Source: Acidobacteria bacterium Mor1 (lineage in GTDB: Bacteria > Acidobacteriota > Polarisedimenticolia > Polarisedimenticolales > Polarisedimenticolaceae). From it: DNA of 64,000 nt. Below the pieces are notes generated by a model. The model saw nothing but the letters and a program-made list of their open reading frames with translations. It was not told where the DNA came from and did not search any database. Each line of letters begins with the position of its first letter. Within the stretch, counting starts at the first letter, position 1. Shown piece after piece: positions 35,320-43,776 of this stretch. Both the position numbers and the translations under genes were made by a program. The stretch is taken from assembly GCA_001664505.1 (NCBI GenBank), contig CP011806.1, forward strand, positions 5,480,589-5,544,588, read 5' to 3'.

Positions 35320-37940
35320 AACGGCACGACGAACTGAACGATGAACTGCTGCGACAGGAATTCCAGGCGATGCGCGATGAGGAGCTGGAGAGCGCTCCGA
35401 GTTTCGAGGCAGTGCGAGGGGAGAAACCGGCGATGCCGCTTGTTCGCCGCCCGTTCAAGTGGGCGCTGGCCACCGCGGCGGGACTGTCCCTGATGTTCCA
35501 CTTCGGGGTCCTGATGGCGCCCGTTCCGCAGAACGCTGTGCAGGTTGCCACGAACGAAAGGGAGAGGGCTCTCACCGTCCAGAGCTACGTCCCGCCTCCG
35601 AGGCCGGTCGAGATCGAGGCGCCCTCCGAAAATAGTGACGCCCTCGCGGCGCTGGGCTACTTGGGCGGAGCCACGAGCACCATCAGTCCTCCGAGCCTCG
35701 ACCGGCCGCTGCCGGACAACCCGGCCGGTTCGGCGGAGGAGGGGCCGTCCGGCACGGTGTCGCTGGAGGAAGCGCTGGAGCGTCTGGCGCAGGATCGCGG
35801 CCCCGACGCTGCCGGACAGCTCGATGCCTGGACAAAGGCGATCGAAGCCCGGCCGGAATCGGAGCCAGTGCCTGCCCCTACGCCGGCGGCCGATCCGGCG
35901 CCGATGACGACCCTGGCGCAGGCCACCGAGACGAAGGACCCGTCCATCGCCGGCGTAGTCGGCAACACGACCGGGAGCATGACCGTGCTCGTGGCGGACA
36001 CCCAGGGAAACGCCCTTCCCGGTGCCACGGTGTACCTGAGTCATGCTGAAGGAATGATCAAGGACACGGCAACCATCACCGACCGGCAGGGCGAGGTCTG
36101 GTTCCCGGTGCTGCGGTCGGGCGAGGGCTACAGCGTCCGGGTCAGCTTCCCCGGGATGCAGACCACGGAGATCCAGGGGGTGGCCATCGGCGGGTCCGAG
36201 GAGAGTGTCCTTCCGGTCGAGCTGAACGAAGCATTTGCTGAGACGATTACGGTCGTCGGCGAGCGGTCGGCCGTTGCCCTTTCGCGCAGTGAGACGACGA
36301 GCAAGTTCTCCGACGACTACATCGGCGATCTGCCGGTACAGGGGCGGGCCTACCAGAACGTTCTCACCCTGGCCCCTGGCGTCGCCGACTCCGACGGTGA
36401 CGGGAACCCGAACGTTCATGGATCCCGCTCGCGCGACTTCAGGGCGATCGTCGACGCGGCGCGCTCCGGATCCTTCGATCGCGTAAGGTCCGAGCAGGGG
36501 GCATACCAGCCTGGCAGCACCGAGACCTACGCCGCCTTCGAGGACAACGACTTCCATCTGGTCGCAGACGATCCGCTCTCGACCTTCTCCGCCGACGTGG
36601 ACACCGCGTCCTACGCCAACGTGCGCCGATTCCTCCAGGACGGAAACCTGCCGCCGAGGGATGCGGTTCGAATCGAGGAGTTGATCAACTACTTCGACTA
36701 TCACCACGCCGACCCTGAAGGGGACGATCCCTTCGGTGTCGAGATCGAGGTGACCGAGTGTCCCTGGGAGAAGGGGAACTGGCTGGCCCGGGTGACCCTG
36801 GCCGCCCGCAACGAACTGAAGAACGACTACAAGGGCAGCAACCTGGTGTTCCTGCTGGATGTGTCGGGTTCGATGGACTCTCCGGACAAGCTGCCGCTGG
36901 TCAAGGACGCCATGCGCATGCTGTCCAGGCAGCTCGGCAGCAAGGATTCGGTGGCCATCGTGGTCTACGCGGGAGCCGCCGGGTTGGTGCTTCCGCCAAC
37001 GCCTGGTTCCGACCAGCAGGCGATCCTCCGGGCGATCAGCCGTCTCGGTGCCGGCGGCAGTACCGCCGGAGGAGACGGACTGCGGCTGGCCTACAAGATT
37101 GCCCGGGAGAACTTCATCGAGGGGGGCGTCAACCGGGTGATCCTCGCCACCGACGGCGACTTCAACGTCGGTGTCACCGGCCACTCGGAGTTGATGAACA
37201 TCATCGGCGAGGACGCGAAGGACGGCATCTTCCTGACCGCCCTCGGCGTCGGCCGGGGCAACTACCAGGACCAACGCCTGGAGCAGCTGGCCGACAAGGG
37301 GAACGGCAACTTCGCCTACCTCGACAGCAGGGCCGAAGCGCGCAAGGTGCTGGTCGAGGAGATCGGCAGCACCCTGGTCACCGTGGCCAAGGACGTCAAG
37401 TTCCAGCTCGAGTTCAATCCGGCACGGGTCGGCGCCTACCGGCTGATCGGCTACGAGAACCGGCTGCTGGCCCACCGGGACTTCAATGACGACACCAAGG
37501 ACGCCGGTGAGGTGGGCGCGGGCCACACGGTCACCGTGCTCTACGAGCTGGTCCCCGCCGGGCGGGAGCAGGCGCCGGAGGTCGACGAGTTGACCTATCA
37601 GCGGGCCGCCGAGCCCAGGCACGACAAGGGCAGCGGCGACCTGTTCACCCTCAAGGTGCGCTTCAAGCGCCCCGACGAGGACCGGAGTGTCCGGCGGCTC
37701 TATCCGGTCAGCGGCGATCCGGTTGCCCTGGGTGCGGCCTCCGAGGACACCCGCTTTGCCGCCGCGGTGGCCGCCTTCGGGCTGCGGCTGCGCCGACAGG
37801 CCAGCGTTCAGGTCTTCGACTGGAGTGCCATCGAGCGCCTGGCCGGGGATGCGATCGGCAACGACGAGCACGGCTACCGCGCCGGCTTCATCGACCTGAT
37901 CCATCGGGCCGCCGACCGGGAGTCGATCCTCGACGAGTGA
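35316..37940 (+). CDS. Membrane VWA-domain protein (YfbK-like) with carboxypeptidase-regulatory and TonB-plug-like segments
   Basis: An 874-residue protein. Residues 1-45 are a charged cytoplasmic tail and ~48-72 a transmembrane helix (WALATAAGLSLMFHFGVLMA). A Pro/Ala-rich linker with LAALGYLGG follows. Residues ~220-300 form a carboxypeptidase-regulatory-like beta-sandwich (GNALPGATVYLSHAEGMIKD). Residues ~308-385 resemble the N-terminus of a TonB-dependent receptor plug (ETITVVGERSAV, YIGDLPVQGRAYQNVLTLAP, GNPNVHGSRSRDF). From ~405 it is YfbK-like: STFSADVDTASYANVRRFL, the MIDAS motif in LLDVSGSMDS (~514), and the C-terminal YfbK domain to the end. It may sense or bind cell-surface ligands. 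It is coupled to an ECF sigma factor gene. Confidence 0.9.
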   Translation: MKRHDELNDELLRQEFQAMRDEELESAPSFEAVRGEKPAMPLVRRPFKWALATAAGLSLMFHFGVLMAPVPQNAVQVATNERERALTVQSYVPPPRPVEIEAPSENSDALAALGYLGGATSTISPPSLDRPLPDNPAGSAEEGPSGTVSLEEALERLAQDRGPDAAGQLDAWTKAIEARPESEPVPAPTPAADPAPMTTLAQATETKDPSIAGVVGNTTGSMTVLVADTQGNALPGATVYLSHAEGMIKDTATITDRQGEVWFPVLRSGEGYSVRVSFPGMQTTEIQGVAIGGSEESVLPVELNEAFAETITVVGERSAVALSRSETTSKFSDDYIGDLPVQGRAYQNVLTLAPGVADSDGDGNPNVHGSRSRDFRAIVDAARSGSFDRVRSEQGAYQPGSTETYAAFEDNDFHLVADDPLSTFSADVDTASYANVRRFLQDGNLPPRDAVRIEELINYFDYHHADPEGDDPFGVEIEVTECPWEKGNWLARVTLAARNELKNDYKGSNLVFLLDVSGSMDSPDKLPLVKDAMRMLSRQLGSKDSVAIVVYAGAAGLVLPPTPGSDQQAILRAISRLGAGGSTAGGDGLRLAYKIARENFIEGGVNRVILATDGDFNVGVTGHSELMNIIGEDAKDGIFLTALGVGRGNYQDQRLEQLADKGNGNFAYLDSRAEARKVLVEEIGSTLVTVAKDVKFQLEFNPARVGAYRLIGYENRLLAHRDFNDDTKDAGEVGAGHTVTVLYELVPAGREQAPEVDELTYQRAAEPRHDKGSGDLFTLKVRFKRPDEDRSVRRLYPVSGDPVALGAASEDTRFAAAVAAFGLRLRRQASVQVFDWSAIERLAGDAIGNDEHGYRAGFIDLIHRAADRESILDE

Positions 37941-37999
37941 CCTCGTCCCTCATCTCCTCCTCGGGAGCCGTGGCCGCTCTGGCATAATCCAGGGCGGCC

Positions 38000-38707
38000 A
38001 TGGCTTTCGAAACCACCAAATGGAGTCTCGTACTCGCCGCCCGGGAACCCTCGGACCCCTCGGGGCGTGAGGCGTTGGCGGAACTCTGCAGCATCTACTG
38101 GTACCCGCTCTACGCCTTCGTCCGGCGGCGCACCGGCGACGCCGACGCCGCCCGGGACCTGACCCAGGGCTTCTTTGCCGACCTGCTCGAGCGCAGCGCC
38201 TTCGACCGGGTCGATCCCGCCGCCGGCCGTTTCCGCTCCTTCCTGCTGGCCTCGTTCAAGAACTTCCTCTCGCACGAGCGGGAGCGGGCGGCGGCCCAGA
38301 AGCGGGGCGGGGGCACGTCGCCGGTCTCCCTGGATGCCGATGAAGCCGAGGAACGCTACCGCTTCGAGCCGGCGGACGACCGGACCCCGGAACGGGTGTT
38401 CGAGCGGAGCTGGGCGCTGGCGGTGCTCGATCAGGTTTCCGGACGCTTGCGCAGCGAGCTGATCGAGGCGGGCAAGGCGGGGCAGTACGACGCCCTGTCC
38501 GGTTACCTGACCGGCGAAGGGGACAAGCCCTACAAGCAGGTCGCCGAGGAACTGGGCACCAGCGAAGCGGCGGTCAAGATGGCGGTGCGCCGCCTACGCC
38601 AGCGCTACGGCACGCTGTTGCGGGAAGAGATCGCCCACACGGTGACCGACGAGGACCAGGTCGACCGGGAGCTCAAGCACCTGCTGACCACGGTCCAGGA
38701 AGGCTAG
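38000..38707 (+). CDS. ECF-like sigma factor
   Basis: A 235-residue sigma-70 family protein, longer than the ECF norm. The N-terminal region 2 is AYWYPLYAF-like here (IYWYPLYAFVRRRTGDADAA, FFADLLERSAFDRVDPAAGR, FRSFLLASFKNFLSHERERA) and region 4 is PYKQVAEELGTSEAAVKMAV. This subgroup, frequent in Planctomycetes and Acidobacteria, is typically associated with Ser/Thr kinases, but none is adjacent here; a kinase-TPR gene lies 23 kb away. It is preceded by a GGCATAATCC element that may be its own -10. No anti-sigma factor is adjacent. Confidence 0.88.
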   Translation: MAFETTKWSLVLAAREPSDPSGREALAELCSIYWYPLYAFVRRRTGDADAARDLTQGFFADLLERSAFDRVDPAAGRFRSFLLASFKNFLSHERERAAAQKRGGGTSPVSLDADEAEERYRFEPADDRTPERVFERSWALAVLDQVSGRLRSELIEAGKAGQYDALSGYLTGEGDKPYKQVAEELGTSEAAVKMAVRRLRQRYGTLLREEIAHTVTDEDQVDRELKHLLTTVQEG

Positions 38708-38755
38708 GTTAGACCATGCTGCGATTGAGGCGGCGCCGCAGTTAATTCACGATAA

Positions 38756-41700
38756 TCAGCGTCCCTTATCTCGTTCCCACGCCCACGGGGAGTAGATCGA
38801 GGTCCTCCACTCCACCAGCGCCTCCCGAACATGGTTTGGGTTCAGTTCGCCGTCGGCCCCAATCTGGTCTTCGATATAGGTCTCAACATCGTCGCTGACA
38901 AAATGAAGCTCGTTCGTGACCAGCGCAAGAACCCAAGTGCCGAGCTCGAGTTGCTTTGCGTTGTTGGGGTTGTTGATCATCTCAAAAACCTGAAGCAGCA
39001 AGCCTGAGAGTCGTGATCCTGGGAAGAGCCGGACGCCGTGTTTCCCTTTGACTCCACTGGCGTCTGCGCTGTTTGTGACCTGAACTGCGTCTGTCGCAAT
39101 CCAAAGATCTAATGCTCGGCTGGATAGCTGAAAGGGGGTGCGTCCGCGTTCGAGCAAGTGCTGTCTCGTCGAGTGCTTGATGCCGATCCACTTTGATGCG
39201 GATCCCTTCTTTGACCAACGATAGTCCACGCGTTTCTGCCGCCGGTCAATCTCGATGCAATCAATTTCACGATCCTGAAGCGCCGCCGATGATGGTGCCG
39301 GGCTATTGCAGAGCACCGGAGCTTCCGGGGGTGGCTTGGTCCCTAGCGTGAGGCTGAGCTGCGATAGTGAGGAGTTATCCGATGCTTCTCGAAGCAATCG
39401 TTCGGCGTGGTCAAGAAATGGGGAATCGATTGTCCATACCGAAGCTCGCTCTCTAAGTGCTACTAACGAGGTCGCTCTTCGGTCAGAGTTCTCTTCGATC
39501 ACCTGGAGCGGTGGCTCCGCAAGGCAAGCGTTGAATATATCTGTGCGTGTCGGAATTGAGTCAAAGAGTGCTTTTGCTACATACCCAGCCTCGCTGGCAG
39601 CCCAGGTGAGGGAGCAATGACCTTCATTTGTCATTCGAGTGAACTCGTCTGCGACATGAGTCAGGAGAGTGCGGTAGATCGCCCGGTCGAGTTCTTTCAT
39701 CTCACTCGATTCTTCGAGGTCTGAGCGGGCGACGTTTGTCTTCGGGGCTCCTATTCCGGTCGCGTTAACGGCCACGAGGACGCCTCCCTCCCGGAAACCA
39801 TGGTGACCGCTTGCTACTCGAATGCCATGAACGGCAACGCCGAGTTCATCTGCGATCTGTTTTGTGGGGCTGTCGAGTTCAAGTTCGTACTCAAGGGTCG
39901 GTGTTGTAACAAACTCCCAATTGCGAAAAGTCTCGGACCAAGTCACCGCGTATGAAACATCTATGCCGCCCATGTTCTTTGTTCGAACTTCCGGGTGGTC
40001 GTAGCTGGGCAGGCCTGCCGCCAACATTCGTTGCAGGACATCTTCAAGCCACTCCCCGGAAGACGAGAATCCGACGGGGATCGGCTCTTGGTCGTCAATG
40101 GTGAGTGATACCCTCGCGTCGGGTACGAGTATCCACTTCTTGCAAATCCGGGCGATATCCTCGAGGGAGGCGCTTGGCCTTAGCTCTAGGTCGATTCTCG
40201 TGCCTGAAGGTTGAAGGCCTCGGGCGGGTTGATCGTTCTTGGGTAGTAGTCGAACCAAGTATCTTCCGAGAAGGTTCCGGAGTGACAGGTGCCGAGCGGA
40301 CTCGTCCGACGGGTCGCATGTGTACACATCTACGCGATCCGCGACTAGAAAGGCGCTCAGTATTCCGATTCCGAATCGGCTGATCGCCGCGAAGTCGGGG
40401 TATTTCTCGCGAAACTTCTGGTCGGTATATCTCGATGATCCGACGGTGAGAAAGTGGTTCTCGATGATTTCCTGAGTCATTCCGGTCCCGTTATCGCGGA
40501 TCGAGAGAACTCGCGATTCACTGTCCCAGAAAATGTCTACTTGTTGTTCTCTAGGGGTTCGCCCAGCTTCCTTTTCCATGTGCGCTCGAAGCTTGGTCGC
40601 ATCTAATGAGTTCTGCACCAACTCTCGGATAACCACGCCAGAGTCGTTGTAGAGCGTGTGCCCGGTGAGAAGGTGGAGGATTCTCGGCTGATCGAGCTGA
40701 AACGAGAACGATCGACTTAGGAAGCCTCTGGTTTCGATAGTAGATAGATCAAGATGGCGCCAAGGAAACTCGAACTTTGACCCTGATCTCTGTGCAGCCC
40801 GCGCCCACTTGAAGCTGGCTTCAAGTTGAGTAGCGACGTAGCCGAGGAATGCTGTGAGTGCGAAGTATGGCTCCGCTTCAGTGAAGTAGGCGTGTATCTC
40901 AATCGTGTCTCGTTCCGCGCCAAAGTCGACATGCCCGTCGGCATCGAGGCCTGGCTTCGAGCAGACTCGATTCACTCCCATCTGTTTCGTCCATTCGCGC
41001 TGGCTCACGGGGTCAGTCGGGTTAGTTAGTCGAAACGTGACGCTTGGGGTGCGATCTGACGTCATGTGAAGAAGGTCTGCGCTGCGCAGAATAATCGCTG
41101 CGTACTGCAGGTTGACTTCCTCGTCGCTAGAAGGTCCGTAAGACTTCCGGGTTGGATACTTGGCTAGATCGTCGAGATCGTCTAGGTGATGAGATTCGCA
41201 TATTAGCGCTAGGTCGGATCGAAATTGCTCGGAAAGACTGGAAAGTAGATGATCTATCTCCTTGGCCGTGGAGGTGGCGTTCCCAAGCGCATCAAGATCT
41301 TGTCCGGAGATCCAGTTGCCTATTCGTTGAGCGTGGTTGTGTCGCACGAACTCTTCGTACATGAAGCGTTCTGCTTCCTCAGTTCCTAGTGTTTCGACTT
41401 TCGCTCGGTAGTCCTCGGAGTTGTCTCCTGATAGGAGGTTTTCCTCCCGGAATTGGTAGAAGTTAGAGCTGTCTCGTTGTTGGTATTCATCCTCGGTTAC
41501 TACCATTCCCATGTCGTGCAAATAGACCGCGAGGACAATCATCAAGGCGTCAACTGGCGTAAGTTCCTGCATCGTGGTGTCTGGGATGACCCAGTCTACG
41601 ATGTCAAGCATGCTGTCGATGTGCGACATGTCGTGTCGCGTGTAGTGAGAGAAGATCTTAGTTCGACCGATTAGGCCAAGAATCTCTTCGGTGACTCGGC

Positions 41701-41794
41701 GTGTGTGGGGCAGAGAAAAGCCACTGAAGGATTCCAGGCGTTCAGCTTTTAGTGCTTTTCTCTCGATACCTGACCGGAAGGATGGGGCTGTCAA
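38756..41794 (-). CDS. HD-hydrolase fused to Hsp90-like (GHKL) ATPase, candidate conflict protein
   Basis: A 1012-residue protein from TTG 41794; AAGGAG lies six bases upstream. Residues ~45-245 form an HD phosphohydrolase domain: RHDMSHIDSMLDIV, the His93-Asp94 pair in VYLHDMGMVV, RHNHAQRIGNW and ICESHHLDDL supply further His ligands. Residues ~370-520 are an Hsp90/MutL-type GHKL ATPase: VIRELVQNSLDATK (N-box, Asn395), SIRDNGTGM (G1), RFGIGILSAFLVADRV (G2). The remaining ~490 residues are unrecognised. HD plus HSP90-like ATPases are known from predicted bacterial conflict and defence proteins; function here is unknown. GC is much lower (about 50% sampled, neighbours ~67%), suggesting transfer. 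Single gene, no partner in the window. Confidence 0.85.
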   Translation of the reverse strand: MTAPSFRSGIERKALKAERLESFSGFSLPHTRRVTEEILGLIGRTKIFSHYTRHDMSHIDSMLDIVDWVIPDTTMQELTPVDALMIVLAVYLHDMGMVVTEDEYQQRDSSNFYQFREENLLSGDNSEDYRAKVETLGTEEAERFMYEEFVRHNHAQRIGNWISGQDLDALGNATSTAKEIDHLLSSLSEQFRSDLALICESHHLDDLDDLAKYPTRKSYGPSSDEEVNLQYAAIILRSADLLHMTSDRTPSVTFRLTNPTDPVSQREWTKQMGVNRVCSKPGLDADGHVDFGAERDTIEIHAYFTEAEPYFALTAFLGYVATQLEASFKWARAAQRSGSKFEFPWRHLDLSTIETRGFLSRSFSFQLDQPRILHLLTGHTLYNDSGVVIRELVQNSLDATKLRAHMEKEAGRTPREQQVDIFWDSESRVLSIRDNGTGMTQEIIENHFLTVGSSRYTDQKFREKYPDFAAISRFGIGILSAFLVADRVDVYTCDPSDESARHLSLRNLLGRYLVRLLPKNDQPARGLQPSGTRIDLELRPSASLEDIARICKKWILVPDARVSLTIDDQEPIPVGFSSSGEWLEDVLQRMLAAGLPSYDHPEVRTKNMGGIDVSYAVTWSETFRNWEFVTTPTLEYELELDSPTKQIADELGVAVHGIRVASGHHGFREGGVLVAVNATGIGAPKTNVARSDLEESSEMKELDRAIYRTLLTHVADEFTRMTNEGHCSLTWAASEAGYVAKALFDSIPTRTDIFNACLAEPPLQVIEENSDRRATSLVALRERASVWTIDSPFLDHAERLLREASDNSSLSQLSLTLGTKPPPEAPVLCNSPAPSSAALQDREIDCIEIDRRQKRVDYRWSKKGSASKWIGIKHSTRQHLLERGRTPFQLSSRALDLWIATDAVQVTNSADASGVKGKHGVRLFPGSRLSGLLLQVFEMINNPNNAKQLELGTWVLALVTNELHFVSDDVETYIEDQIGADGELNPNHVREALVEWRTSIYSPWAWERDKGR

Positions 41795-41848
41795 CGTACG
41801 CTCCTTGCGATCCTTGCTTGGATTTTCAGGAGGATCGGACAGAGCCTC

Positions 41849-43540
41849 TCAGTTGTCAACCAGTTTTAGCGTGATAGCCTCGGGCTCATCCTTGGGGCAG
41901 CTCTTGCGCAGTTCCTGCGTCTGAGTTAGCGCGGCTCCCTGAGTTCGTTGCGGGCAATCCCGGGCGAGAATCTCGCTGCCGGTGCTGTCGAAGCCGGCCG
42001 GTCCCGAGCCGCAGGCGTTGATCGGCCGCGCCAGATACCCGAACTTCCCTCCCGTTGCCGGCACATCGGTCAGGTACTGGTTGTTGAATGCGCCGCTGCG
42101 CTCGTCGTCGCTCACGGCGCAGACCCCGTCGCCGACGAAGTCGTCGCTCGAAGACTGGACCACGTCGTAGCGCAGGTCGGTCACGATCGCCCCGGGCTGT
42201 ATGGGCTGGAGCCAGTCGGCCAGGTTGCGGGTGCCGAAGCAGCCGACTTCGCCGGTGTCGGGATCGTAGCTGGTGAAGTAGCAGGTGGGCGGCCCGTAGA
42301 ACATCAGTCGTCCGGTGGCCCCCGGAACCGCCCAGGTGCGCGGATCGGCGGGAGCGCAATCGCACGCATCGCCGATGCCGTCGGCGTCGGCGTCCTCCTG
42401 GCCCGGATCGAACAGGGCGGGGCAGCGATCGATGGCGTCGCAGACGCCGTCCCCGTCCCCGTCCCCGCTGCCGGCCAGCATCTGCCGCCGCAGGATCTGC
42501 TGGATCTGCAGGCTGATGTGCCGGCCGCCGCCGGCGCCCGCGCCGGCGGCGTCGTTGAGCATCACGATGCCGCCGATATCGGCGACCGCGTCGTACCAGG
42601 GGTGCAGCCCGAACTTGCCCGGATCGCTGTAGATCGTCGTTTCCCCGTCGGCTCCCCGTTCGAACATCCAGATCCCGAGGCCGTTGCCGACATCCGGCTG
42701 GGCTGGGGAGTAGTAGATCTTCGTGGCGCCCGCCCGATCGACCAGCATCTCGTCCACCGCCGCCTGGGACAGCACGCGCACGCCGTCGACCTCGCCGCCG
42801 CCGATGATCATGCGCCAGAAGGTCTCGTAGTCCGACAGCCGGCTGAACATGCCGCCGGCGATGGTCGGGTTGGTGTTGTTCGTATAGAACAGGCCGATGC
42901 CCAGGGGGTTCTTCACCCGCTCGTTGAAGATCTGGATCCAGATCCGGCCCGAGGGAACGTCGACGCAGGAGGCGGGAAAGCGATTGCAGTAGGCGATCTC
43001 CGCCATGCGCCCGGCGACGTGCATCGAGTTGCTGCCGTAGAAGAAGGTCTCCCCCGGCGCAGAGATTCGCGGCGCCTCGTTCAGGATCTGCTCGGCGCAT
43101 TCCCCCAGGGTCACGGTGTTGGTGCCGATACAGGACCAGCTGTCGTTGTAGAGCCCCGAGGTGTGACTGAAGGCCATGGCCACGGTGATCTCACCGTTGG
43201 GGGTGCCGGCGTACTGGGGCATCAGGTCGGCGACGGTGGTGTCCAGGGAGAGGGTGCCGTCGTCGACCAGGCTCATGATCACCGCCGCCGAGACCGCCTT
43301 GGTCGCCGAGGCGATGGGGATGAAGGTGTTGGCGCCCCACTGGCCGAACAGGTTCGAGTGCAGCACCCCGTCGGCAGGGGAGAAGATCGAGATCCCCGCG
43401 CCGGGTAGCGACCGGTCGAGCCGGTGGGTCTCCAGCACGTGCTCGGCGTGCTCGAAGCTCGGGTCGCACTGGGCGTGGGCCGTGGGGAACCCGCTCCATC
43501 CGAGGATCAGCGGCAGCAGCAAGAATCCGAGTCGTCGCAC
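41849..43540 (-). CDS. Secreted serine hydrolase, beta-lactamase/DD-peptidase family
   Basis: A 563-residue protein from GTG 43540 with GGGAGG five bases upstream, then a signal peptide (LGFLLLPLILGWSGFPTAHA). The class C/DD-peptidase SxxK motif is in IASATKAVSAAV, and MAFSHTSGLYND is the conserved HTSGL segment of the family; the catalytic Tyr region is around YGSNSMHVAGRMAEIA. Residues ~400-440 are thrombospondin type 3 repeats (GDGDGDGVCDAIDRCP, DADADGIGDACD). The last ~110 residues contain FGYLARPINACGSG and GFDSTGSEI, a shared C-terminal module. It is probably an extracellular esterase, transpeptidase or peptidase; substrate unknown. Confidence 0.88.
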   Translation of the reverse strand: MRRLGFLLLPLILGWSGFPTAHAQCDPSFEHAEHVLETHRLDRSLPGAGISIFSPADGVLHSNLFGQWGANTFIPIASATKAVSAAVIMSLVDDGTLSLDTTVADLMPQYAGTPNGEITVAMAFSHTSGLYNDSWSCIGTNTVTLGECAEQILNEAPRISAPGETFFYGSNSMHVAGRMAEIAYCNRFPASCVDVPSGRIWIQIFNERVKNPLGIGLFYTNNTNPTIAGGMFSRLSDYETFWRMIIGGGEVDGVRVLSQAAVDEMLVDRAGATKIYYSPAQPDVGNGLGIWMFERGADGETTIYSDPGKFGLHPWYDAVADIGGIVMLNDAAGAGAGGGRHISLQIQQILRRQMLAGSGDGDGDGVCDAIDRCPALFDPGQEDADADGIGDACDCAPADPRTWAVPGATGRLMFYGPPTCYFTSYDPDTGEVGCFGTRNLADWLQPIQPGAIVTDLRYDVVQSSSDDFVGDGVCAVSDDERSGAFNNQYLTDVPATGGKFGYLARPINACGSGPAGFDSTGSEILARDCPQRTQGAALTQTQELRKSCPKDEPEAITLKLVDN

Positions 43541-43776
43541 GAGGGCCTCCCGGGTACCGCAGGCGGGTACTCCTCGATGAGAGACCCGCCGCCTCCTCCG
43601 CTGGTTTAGCCGTACCGCCAAAAAGTGGCCCGGGCAACGCCCGGCCCGCCGCACCGCCCCGATTTCGAGCGTCGCTGTAACGCCACCGCCCCGCAGGGTA
43701 CCTGACCTCCGATGGATGAAGTCGGAGGGTCGGAAGACGGGGCGAAGGTGCCCGGTCGGCCGATCTCCGGAAACCG

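Noticed and set aside
35250..37904. 884-codon minus-strand frame opposite the VWA gene
   Set aside because: Composition is shadow-like (Val/Gly/Arg/Asp-rich without motifs) and it lies wholly opposite a gene with clear domain structure.
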